From Silene latifolia (taxonomy: Eukaryota > Streptophyta > Magnoliopsida > Caryophyllales > Caryophyllaceae): a DNA stretch of 64,000 nt. The notes under the pieces were generated by a model. That model was not told the DNA's origin, did not search any database, and worked only from the letters and a program-made list of their open reading frames with translations. The DNA lies in contig NC_133537.1 of the NCBI RefSeq assembly GCF_048544455.1, positions 152,126,058-152,190,057 on the forward strand, written 5' to 3'. Numbering within the stretch: position 1 is the stretch's first letter; each line of letters starts with the position of its first letter. Below are positions 21,841-31,676 of this stretch, in pieces. Made by a program: the position numbers and the translations under genes.

Positions 21841-24025
21841 TGTAATACCCCGTATTTTGATAATAATTTATGAGAATAATTTATGTACATTAATAATTGA
21901 TTAAAGACATTTCTAATAATAAGTATAAGTAAGACGTTAATTAAATAATAAATTAAGCATCCAAGTCGGGAATTGGGCTTAGCTAATATTTGTGCTTTGG
22001 GCCGTGTGCCATTATTATATGGACCGAAATTTATTAGTATAGTATGGGTGTGATCGGGTTTTTGTATCGGGAATTAATAATAAATAATATGGAAATAATA
22101 ATAATATGGGAAATTAGTAATAATTATATTAATATCTTAATAATTAAATTAGTAAAAGAGATGTATGGTAATCCTACTTATGGTAAGACTAGTATAATAA
22201 TAATAATAAAGAGAGAAACTTTCCTAAAATAATACTACCTTACTAGTATATAAGCAAGGCTAACCTAACCATAAATCCTTATTCCACATAAAAACTCATA
22301 ATATCACATAAAAGAGAGAGAATTAAAAGGGAAAAAAAAAGAAGAGAAGTTCATCATCTTTTATTTTGTAAGTTCATCTTTAATCTTTCAATGTTTAGAA
22401 TAAAGTTACGGCAATTCAATAAATCTGTAAGTTGTCTTAAACGAACTACCAGACTATCTTAAAGTCGTTGTCTTCAAAAACGTAAAGAATAGACTTAGGT
22501 TATTTTCAAGTCTTGTTGATGCCTGTAAATTTCCGTAGCAATTGAACGTGTAGATTTTCCAGAATAAATTCGTTATGAACATGTCGACTGAGAATCCGCG
22601 AATGCACTAGTGGTCTAAAGTTTATTTTGTAAACCTAATTTATAAATTGAAATTGAGTTGGGTATTTTGCAAAAATTAAAGTTGGAGAGTCTAGATGATG
22701 TTAGGCTTTTGTTTCACTTGAAAAGGATTTGTTAAACTTATTTTAGAGGTCAATACTTTTTATGCGACAGAATTCGTCAGTATTTATGATTCCTTCAAGA
22801 AAACCCTGATAAGTCTGGAATTTGAAGAAACTTTATTTCACAAGAATTGTAGATATGTGTCTTAGGGGTCCAACCTCACTGGTCTTGCATCATTTTGATT
22901 TTTGATGAATTAATTATGAATTTTATAGCGAGACTGAACAATGCTGTAAAACGGTAGAATTAGAGATTTAGCTTTGAAGTTGTCAAAAGGATTAGGACGT
23001 GATGGACATAGGATAAGTGCATGATTAGTTGGTTGATTATTGGTTATAAAGTAATTGTACATAATTATGTTATGTAGGTTATGAATTGGTAAAGAATCAA
23101 TTTTGATTGCTTGTGTGACTCGCGTGACTCGAAGATTTGCGAAAAGATAGGATAACTACTCAACTTGTCTTGCTATTTATTTGATAAGAGGAATTGTGAA
23201 ACTGTGTGGATAATTGCAATTGGATGAATTGTCGGATGTGAATTATATGTCATGGAATTATATTTTGGTTATTGGTTTATTCATATTGGTTATTGGATAC
23301 CTCAGATTCGGTCTGAGACGAGTTATTGTTAGTATTACATATCTTTGAGTGGATACCTCAGCCTCGTGTTGAGAAGGGTTATTGTTATTGTATTGTTATT
23401 GCTATATATCGTAATTGTGGATACCTCAGTTTTATACTGGGATGGTGGATACCTCAACTTCGGTTGGGATGGTGGATACCTCAACTTCGGTTGGGATGGT
23501 GAATACTTCAACTTCGGTTGGAATGATGAATACCCCGGGTCAGGGATTGGCGGGATGAACGGGTGTTTCGGGTGATGAGCACAATTGTGTTTGCATTATA
23601 TATCATATCATTTCACTTTGATTTTGACTTTGACTTGTTGTTGGTTATTCCTACTCAACCTCGTGGTTGACAGTGTATTCGTGAACACCTGCGGTGAACC
23701 GTTTTATGGGGAGCAGATTTGACAGGTACCAGAGATTAACTGACTTGGGAGCATTGGGATGAGAGCCAAACTTGGAACCATAGTTGATGTCTAGATCACA
23801 TAGAACAATTATATCACTTTATTTATTTCCGCTGCGAGTTGTAAATATTTTGAATTAAGTTTTAGTTGGTTAATTTGTAATAAACATGAAATCATTAAGT
23901 TTTAATTTAAAGTACTTTGGTATTGTTATACTTTGTTATACACTACCTCGGGAAACCGAGATGGTAATGCTCTCATTTATCTAGGAAGGCCTAGTTAAGG
24001 CTCTTGGATAAATGGGGGTGTTACA
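21841..24025 (+). mobile_element. Tekay/Del-type 3' LTR (2185 bp)
   Basis: Starts TGTAATACCCC immediately after a polypurine tract and ends GGGGGTGTTACA. The terminal block (CGGGAAACCGAGATGGTAA, TAGGAAGGCCTAGTTAAGG) is typical of this lineage. No Tekay gag-pol remains upstream, so this is the 3' LTR of a deleted element. It abuts the 3' flank of the PMD gene and is where the left part of element 2 is missing. Confidence 0.75.
23285..23540. repeat. 27-bp tandem repeat of UUCG-capped hairpins inside the Tekay-type LTR
   Basis: At 23418-23530 the 27-bp unit GGATACCTCAACTTCGGTTG plus GGATGGT repeats about four times with changes. Each unit has the stem CCTCAAC-TTCG-GTTGGG. Earlier relatives with the same fold but different stem bases lie near 23296-23320 (CTCAGA-TTCGG-TCTGAG) and 23352-23370. 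The changed but still pairing stems argue for selection on a structure, or for repeated slippage. Confidence 0.75.
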
Positions 24026-24138
24026 AAAACTGGGGGCTCGAGCCCGAAACAAAGTGTATAAAGTGCAAAATGAAGGTTCCAAAATGTACAAAAGTCTGTG
24101 AAGTACGGCCAACAACAAAACCGACAAAGAGCAACGAA

Positions 24139-27100
24139 CTACAGCTGGTCACCGCCTAGCTCAGCAACTCTCGCCTCGAGAGCAGCGATCTCGGCGTCGC
24201 GGACCTCTAGCTCCCTCAGCAGGCGAGCTGTCTCCTCCCGGGACTGGGCAAGCTCTCGCTCCAGGTCACGCTCCCTCTGCAAATGCAAGAATTGGCTCAT
24301 GTCAATCATTTCAAGCAATAAAGGAAGTTAGAAATTTCAAAAATGAAGTAAACGGAAGGTTCATATCTGACGTCCTCGACCGCCAGCAAGTGCCTCGATG
24401 GCAGTAGCCCGTATCCGGTTGGTTATCCTCCACAAAGCCACGAACCGGGATGGCGCAACCTACATTTCAAGGATCCTCAATAATTTGATAAGTTTAAACA
24501 AGTGTATTTTTATACGAAAGCTGATTATATTGGGGAGCATACCCTCCGAATCAGATGCTGCCACTCGTCTAGACCAACATCTCTCACCGCCGCGTCAATG
24601 TCGCGAAGCTCGGAGATCGTCGTCATCCCCGTCGCATCAGTGTACTCGAGGGTCTCGGGGTACGCTGGGGGCTCGAGGCCCGCCACCTCAACCTCCTGCA
24701 AAATTCAAATGGTTTTCATTAATTGATGATCATTCATCATGTCTTCATGTTAATCGAAAGAGAATAAAGCACTTACCACGACTGGCCAGTACGCCAATCT
24801 TCCGTAGAGGAACATCGAGTAGTCCTCACCAGGAAGAAGGAGGGCGTCGCCACCGATGCCAGCTAAGTCAACCTCCCTCTCAGCATTGGAAGGCTCCCTG
24901 AACATCGTCCGAGGAGGATCGACGGGAACCGTCAAGACATCTCGGGAGCACTGACAAGCCAAGCGCTCGCCCAAGTACCACACAGGACCCATCGACGTCC
25001 TCAAAAGCAACCGGCTCGAGCTCCTGGGTCGAAGGACCTCAGCCACAAAAGGAGGAGCGCCAGTGTAGTCCGCCCAAGGCCTGGGCACCCACTATGAAAA
25101 GCAAACAAGAGGTCATTCATATGATCGGTTCCGAAAGAGAGCAATGAAAAAGTGAACAAAGAAAAGTGGCTCGAAGATACTCACGCCGTCCAGCTGTAGA
25201 GCATTCACGTCCCGTCGATAGGCGTCGTGAATGGAACGCTGGCTCTTCGTGCGACACATCACCCAATCCCTCACGACGGGATACGCTCTCTCCCCTGGCT
25301 CCGTCCTCTTAGGCGCGAGACTCGGAAAGCAGGAGTACACCCACGCCTGTAAAACAAGATATTCAATAACGATCTTTCATGATTCGATAAGGAAATGATC
25401 TTTCATGAAAAGAAATGGAGGTTCATACCTCCAACAACAGTCCAGGGCCAACAGTAGCAGGAGAAGTCCTCTTCTCTATCAAATCCGGATGAACCATGGC
25501 CCTCATATAGCGAATGAGGACCGCAAAGCCAGCAGTGACCAAGTCCCAACGGCCTAGGTCACCCAAGTCAGAAAGGAAGGAAAGAAGCTTCGTCGATAGC
25601 CTCTTTCCCTTGTCTCTAAGGTAGATCGAAGACAAGAACCACCAGAGCCACAAACGGACTCTCTGCTTTACAGTGCAAGGAGGAGGAGCCATCTCCCTCC
25701 CATCGATCACCGCCATCGCCGGCCTCTTCCCAGCAAAGTAATCCCGAACATAGGAACTAGGCACCAACCTGGGAACCGCAGCAGCCTTCGGCATTAGGTT
25801 CCAGCCGATCAATCTTCTAGCCTCATCCGAGTCTACCCTCATGGCTGTCTCCGGCCAAACCACCGCCTCAGTCCCGCACGGCAAGCCAGAAATCATGCCG
25901 TAATCCTCCAACGTGACCCCAACCTCACCGAAAGGCATGTGAAAGGTAGAGGTCGTGTCCCAGAACTGATCAAGGAAGGCTCGAACCAGGCTAAGGTTAG
26001 CCCGAATCTTTCTCCTCGTGATGTCTCTCCAAGCCTGTACCAAGGCATCAAACGCTCCTCGCTCGATGATGGCTCGCTCCTCTGCTAACAGTCTCTCATA
26101 GGCCCTCATCATCGTCGTGTAACCCGAGAACGATCTGATATTCCCGGCCTCCTATTTTGATTCGAAGCAAGAGCTATCTTTAGTTCGAATGAAAGGGAAA
26201 AGGAATAGCAGATAGAAACGAAAGAAGATGAATGAAAGAGTGATGAGTTCAACTTACCAAGCTCTTCACCGTCTTGTAGGACAGGTGACCCTCCGCAGCC
26301 CAGATGAGGTATCGGCTATCCCAGCTCTCAGCCCACTCGGGCGCTCCCCTCAGCTGGTGATCTCCTCGTCCGATGTTGGCCCGCGTCGGGGCCTCCTCCT
26401 GATGCGTATACGGAGCGGAAGACTTAATTGTGGATTCAAGTGAGACGGAAGATCCGAATGCACTAGGTGCAACCCGACCAGATCGTGTCACTTGATGCGT
26501 TATTGGGCGAAGCAGAAGTCTTTTTTGTTTGTTTTTGTTTTTCTTTGGTGCAAGAATAAAAGGATATTTGCTTCAATTTCTTGTGAAGAGATCGAACCAA
26601 TGGGATATTTGCTATCACTAGACCTATAGCGATAACAATGGGGAATTACTCGAAAACGCGTCAAGTAATTCAACTTAAACTGCGGAGCACGTCCTTAGTT
26701 CAAGGCAAGACTCGAAAGCATCGACTCTTTGAAAAGATTGAAACACAAGTTTATCTCTCTAAAAGGTTTTTCTTAATTCTTTGATGGATTACAAATGAGG
26801 AGGCTAGGTCTTTATATAGGATAAAAAACCTTGGCCCCCAAGCAAGCATTTAATGCTAGTTTGTAAGTTTTAGGATGAATGAACACATAAAACTTACAAC
26901 CTAGACCCTTTTGTCAACTTTTATTCAAACTAGGTAGAAAATGCAAAAAAACATGAAATGGAATTCTTCCCCCTTGGTGCCGCCACATTTCGGCCTTCTC
27001 CCTTGTTCCCATTCGGTATTCCCCTTGTTCCCACACGGCATTAAGATTTTTGCGGGTCTTGAGCTTTGATCGCACATATTTCCTTTCTTTTACGCGAGCC

Positions 27101-27975
27101 CATCCAATCTTCGTGCATAAAAAATGTATTACTCGGGCTTGGCTTTGCTTGGTGTTCTAAGTCGATCACAACTTCTTCTATTGGGTCCATATCCGCGTCA
27201 CCTCCTCCTCAACAACCTCCTCCTCGACGACCTCGTCCTCAGCAGCTGCCACTGCAGCAGTGAAAGCATGCTCTAACGCCTCCTCAAGTGTACGAGAAGG
27301 GTCAAGAGCTGTGTCCACGTCTATGGGATCTCTCCCTGACGTAGAAGCCTCATCACCTGCAGAATTAAAGTGAATTTAGGCCGCGTCAAGTGACGACAAG
27401 CCTTCATTAGGGGATTTTCGAGTTTTCGAAGCTCCGAAATCGCTCTTTTCTCGCCATCTTTGGCCAATTTTCCCATAAACCCGTCCGCTCATGTGGTGAT
27501 TTGGGTCAAGTCAAGCCTAATTTGAAGCCTAGTCATGGATTCGAGTCGAAATTTCGACAGCATTTCGTTATAACGGCGATTATGCCCTAGAAAAGTGTCC
27601 TGAAAAAGCTGTCCCAAATCAAAATTCCGAAATGGTAGGAAGTTTACCCATCATATGAGGATTCCAAATACCAAGTTTCATCGCAAATGGGCAATCCTAA
27701 GGCTATTTTCGAAGTAATATACGGTTTAGCTGTGAGACCGTCTCAATTTCACTCAAATGCTCAAAACTCAACGAAAATTCAAAACAAATACATGGTTACG
27801 ATCCTTATACTACCAATTATCAATTTGCAAGGTCAATTTTACAAGGCAAAATCATTTGGGGGGAAAAGCCCCAAATTTTCGACTTTTTAGGGTTGAAAAA
27901 CCCTAATTTGTCGATCCAATTTGATCAAATACGGAAGATTAATGCAAAATTAATATACATACCTCGATTAGTCAT
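24139..27975 (-). pseudogene. Plant mobile domain (PMD) gene of element 2, eight exons, split by a solo LTR
   Basis: Exons read on the minus strand: 27975-27963 (ATGACTAATCGAG), 27356-26258 (interrupted by an 801-bp solo LTR at 26400-27200), 26151-25429, 25346-25185, 25091-24777, 24695-24543, 24459-24367 and 24276-24139 (stop TAG). Exon 2 encodes a Ser/Asp/Glu-rich N-terminus (DEASTSGRDPIDVD, VVEEE). Exon 3 is the PMD core (WDTTSTFHMPFGEVGVTLED, GLPCG, RVRLWLWWFLSS, LRDKGKRLSTKLL). The last exon is coiled coil (LLRELEVRDAEIAALEARV). Introns have GT-AG ends except exon 7, whose donor position reads CAG-AT instead of CAG-GT. Apart from that and the LTR insertion the frame is open, so the gene was intact recently. 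It is antisense to the host element, so its introns would be opposite-strand and unspliced in the element's genomic RNA. Confidence 0.8.
26400..27200 (-). mobile_element. Solo LTR of the CRM-like element (801 bp) in PMD exon 2
   Basis: Starts TGATGCGTATACGG and ends CCGCGTCA on the plus strand. Its length equals that of the CRM-like 5' LTR (36150-36950), to which it is nearly identical. The target-site duplication CCTCC flanks it at 26395-26399 and 27201-27205. The duplication proves an original insertion here; loss of the internal part by LTR-LTR recombination explains the solo form. Confidence 0.9.
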
Positions 27976-28108
27976 GGCAAGTGCAAGCTTTTGATCAAAT
28001 TTTGGCGAGAAATGGTTGGAATTTGAGAGAGTAATTGAGATTTTATGTTTCGAAATTATGAAATGAATCCCGTATTTCATCGAGTTTTTTACTCAGGAAA
28101 GCCGCACT

Positions 28109-28168
28109 CGGGAAAAGACGCAGCAGGTGCTGCGCCTCTTCCAAGAGACGCAGCTCTTGTTGCGCCTC
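28109..28168. promoter_or_regulatory. Paired GC dyad module upstream of the antisense PMD gene
   Basis: Two units 30 bp apart: GACGCAGCAGGTGCTGCGCC plus TCTTCC, then GACGCAGCTCTTGTTGCGCC plus TCTTCC. They lie about 130-190 bp upstream of the PMD ATG (27975, minus strand). The same pair occurs upstream of the LTR TATA box. Function unknown. Confidence 0.65.
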
Positions 28169-28411
28169 TTCCTCAGTTTTCCTCCAAATGAATTTTTGAA
28201 GATTCGTTATAAGTTCGTTATTTGTGGGCCCATCTTTGGTGCGCCTCTTCCTTGATACCACACATCGTATATTTGGCCCATTTGACATTTGTTCTTCGCC
28301 CAGACCCGAATTTCCAAGCCAACTGCAAACTATCGTAATTTATATTTTTTACCAAGACTTTGCTTGCCACAACGAGCGGATATTTTTCGGCTGGTGTTTT
28401 GACACACCTTT

Positions 28412-28612
28412 ATTCTCGTTCCCCCAATGAGACTACACGGATGCCAATCGTCCCTCTCGAAACATGGAGATCGGTTCCGATTCATTCCCCGGCCGAGGGT
28501 ACACGGACACCAATCGTCCCTCTAGAGACATGGAGATCGGTTCCGATTATGTTCCCCGACGAGAGTATATGGACATACATTTATCCCTCTCAACACGTGG
28601 AGATCAACAATG
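28412..28612. repeat. About 69-bp tandem repeat, 3 copies (first duplicate)
   Basis: Units begin near 28412, 28480 and 28546. Each contains CCAATCGTCCCTCT and ATGGAGATCGGTTCCGATT. The counterpart array at 38160-38366 has clean 69-bp spacing; here units are 66-68 bp because of small deletions. Confidence 0.85.
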
Positions 28613-28948
28613 ACCCCAAGCTTTTCTAAAGTTTGTTTGAAAGCCGACCCACGCAGATTTCTCCTAACAGTTCCTACCTACGTCCTGCTGCCTCTTCCAA
28701 TATCGCGTTGGAGTTTCAAGGAATCTCAGGTATGGTCTCTTCTTATAGCTGTCGAGCCTCCTTACGTAGTCTAATGGACTTTAAACGACCCTCCCGGAAG
28801 TTGATAGACTCTAAAATGTTCGACGACGGAAATTGGTTCAAACCCCTTGAACCGCCTCGCGTCGCCATAGTCGTCAGGTTGTAATCTTCGATTGACTGAT
28901 GGCTATACTTTGACTTTCGCCTTGTCCAAGCCTCGTCAAAGTGGGGCT

Positions 28949-30248
28949 CAGAGATACCTCATTTCGCACCTCCCGCAAACCACCTGGTGATGATTGGGCC
29001 GCATGTTTGGTACATGGAACGATTTATGACAGTTCGTAAGTTTTTCGTCAAGTGATCGCTCAAACACTTATGTCTACCTCATAGTCGTCATCTACGCGCC
29101 GATACGGTCATTTTGGCAGTAATTAGAGTACATTTGGAGTCCGGGTCAAAAACCATCTTCATTTTCTAATAACCGTTTAAAATGCGAAAGTCGAATGTTG
29201 GAATGTTAGGATATTTCTATTCAATATTTTCCAATCTTTTAGTCTATGGTAAAATATATCCCAAAATTATCATATAAAATATTAAGGAAATAAGATTAAT
29301 CCGCTATTCCATAATAGAAACACGGAAATCTTTCTTCATGGAGGAAACCATCGAGGAAAAGACGCAAAGAAAAGTCTGCGCCTCTTCCAAGAGACGCGGT
29401 GCTTTGCCGCGCCTCTTCCTCGATCCTTTTCTGCGTATTTTTCGTATCTTTTCGAGATTCACTTCCAAAGTTTCTCCGAAAACCCTAATTTCCGTCGTGT
29501 GATTAGTATAAATAGAGACCTTCGGTCTCACATATTTCTCACGCGAGTGTCCGCCCTTATCTTCTCCCTTTGCATTCTAAGACCACGCTCTTGCTTTTTG
29601 GCGTCTACGTGCTTGAACTTTCGACCACGTAAGCTCGGATCCTTCTGAGTATCAGCCTCGTTTTGCATGACCGACCAATTTGACCAACTCCACATCAATC
29701 AACTTAATCAATCTTGTTTAATTTCCTCTTAGAGGGCACTTTCGTCGTACATTCGAGTCGAGCATCACTAAACGTTAACTTAGTCAATCTCGTTTCGTCA
29801 AACATGTAAGTCTGAGGGTGTAAATCCCTTCTTTTATTATTGTACTTTATTTTTGTAATCATTATTGTAAGGTTTACGTCAAAAACACATTCAAAACCGA
29901 TTTATAAAACCTTGTTTTAAACCTTTTTTTACGGATTAACAGAGACAAACAGAAAGGACGCAAAGAATCGCTGCGCCTCTTCGAAGGGACGCAGCATCTG
30001 TTACGCCTCTTCCTGAGGTTGTCGCAGTTCCTGCTTCCTTTCTTCTTCGTTCGTCTTTTGTTCGTCTGTTTGTTTTGTTTTCAATTGTTCATGTTCATTA
30101 ACACGATAATTTTTAACATAACAATTTTAACAGGTAAATCATCAATATTTAATTCATCATTAGAAATCCCGACTTAAATCCCAAGTAATTCATATTTGCG
30201 GGTTTTCGTCATTGAAATCAATTATTCGGGTTTTTTAGAGGTTTGATT
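28949..30248 (+). mobile_element. Element 2 right LTR, left portion (first duplicate)
   Basis: Duplicate of 38709-40017 (1.3 kb), ending exactly at the Copia insertion point (TTTGATT, then TGTTGGG). The terminal TG is altered (CAGAGATACC for TGTAGATACC). The TATA box TATAAATAG is at 29507. GC module pairs lie near 29350-29420 and 29957-30015. Confidence 0.8.
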
Positions 30249-30961
30249 TGTTGGGAAATGTGTCCTCAACAATAGTGCGATCACATGATTTAAATATCAT
30301 TATTAAATCTCATTTTAAGAATACATGTGGGATGTAATATTTTTACGGTCAACTGGTTCACACATATCGGTAATGATTGGTCGACTAGAGTTTGACATTC
30401 TTGTCGTGCGGACGGTGGTGATCAGTTGATCCCCTTAGGTCATACCTATAGGGAAATACTCTTAATTGATTATTTAATTAATCGTATACCGATACGAGTT
30501 AATTAAATTGCTTAAAATTGACGGATGATTTTGTGAGTATAATTTACGTATCTTATTGTAAATATGATTAAATGAGACACGATCTAAGTAATCGAATTAT
30601 TTTATTACTTAGATGAAATTATTGTTTACAGAAACAATTGAAACGGAATGAATAAATTATAATAAATACAGAATGTTGTAGTTTATAATTCGGGAACACT
30701 TTTGGCACAAGTAATTATGAATTACTAGTCGATTTTGTAAATGACATATTTTATGAGTATGTTGATTTTTAATATGATAAAAATACATTGCATTGTTACA
30801 TGTCATGTAACATGTAACACATAACAAAATTGACAAATGACAAAGTTAATATGGACTACCATTTTATATGGTAACCGAAAATTAGAAGGGCATTAAGGGT
30901 TTGTATTGTTTAAATTTATTTTATTCAAAACACAATGATAACCCTAGAGTTGCATGCCTCT
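30249..30961 (+). mobile_element. Copia LTR fragment ending at a duplication junction
   Basis: The first 713 bp of the same Copia LTR as 40018-40732, beginning TGTTGGGAAATGTGTCC. It stops abruptly after GCATGCCTCTTGT and joins the interior of a CRM LTR (TGTCACTTGATGCG). The shared TGT at the join is microhomology. Confidence 0.85.
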
Positions 30962-31676
30962 TGTCACTTGATGCGTTATTGGGCGAAGCGGAAGTCTTTT
31001 TTGTTTGTTTTTGTTTTTCTTTGGTGCAAGAATAAAAGGATATTTGCTTCAATTTCTTGTGAAGAGATCGAACCAATGGGATATTTGCTATCACTAGACC
31101 TATAGCGATAACAATGGGGAATTACTCGAAAACGCGTCAAGTAATTCAACTTAAACTGCGGAGCACGTCCTTAGTTCAAGGCAAGACTCGAAAGCATCGA
31201 CTCTTTGAAAAGATTGAAACACAAGTTTCTCTCTCTAAAAGGTTTTTCTTAATTCTTTGATGGATTACAAATGAGGAGGCTAGGTCTTTATATAGGATAA
31301 AAAACCTTGGCCCCCAAGCAAGCATTTAATGCTAGTTTGTAAGTTTTAGGATGAATGAACACATAAAACTTACAACCTAGACCCTTTTGTCAACTTTTAT
31401 TCAAACTAGGTAGAAAATGCAAAAAAACATGAAATGGAATTCTTCCCCCTTGGTGCCGCCACATTTCGGCCTTCTCCCTTGTTCCCATTCGGTATTCCCC
31501 TTGTTCCCACACGGCATTAAGATTTTTGCGGGTCTTGAGCTTTGATCGCACATATTTCCTTTCTTTTACGCGAGCCCATCCAATCTTCGTGCATAAAAAA
31601 TGTATTACTCGGGCTTGGCTTTGCTTGGTGTTCTAAGTCGATCACAACTTCTTCTATTGGGTCCGTATCCGCGTCA
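30962..31676 (-). mobile_element. CRM-like 3' LTR, truncated (715 bp)
   Basis: Matches bases 88 onward of the 801-bp LTRs at 26400 and 36150. The outer 87 bp (TGATGCGTATACGG to CAGATCG) are missing, replaced by Copia LTR sequence. There is no target-site duplication at this edge, so the boundary is a rearrangement junction, not an insertion end. Confidence 0.85.

Larger units (their letters stand above)
27976..28948. other. Upstream region of the antisense PMD gene and element 2 3' UTR (first copy)
   Basis: Contains, from left to right, an AT-rich leader, the paired GC dyad modules (about 28109-28168), a further single module (CGCCTCTTCC at 28240-28249), a 69-bp tandem array (28412-28612) and the polypurine tract before the LTR. 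It is a diverged duplicate of 37724-38708. The ORFs at 28043-28288 and 28360-28630 are translations of these repeats. Confidence 0.7.

Noticed and set aside
23345..23575. Gly/Asp/Trp-rich ORF
   Set aside because: It is the translation of the 27-bp tandem repeat inside an LTR.
21841..24025. Solo LTR with TSD
   Set aside because: A polypurine tract precedes the LTR directly, so it is a 3' LTR attached to internal remains, and no matching duplication was found.
27066..27263. 65-codon ORF repeated at 36816-37013 as a gene
   Set aside because: It spans the CRM LTR edge into antisense PMD sequence; identity of the copies is due to the duplication.
28043..28630. Small ORFs repeated at 37791-38526
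   Set aside because: They match the duplicated UTR modules and 69-bp arrays, with no domain; conserved only because the block was duplicated.
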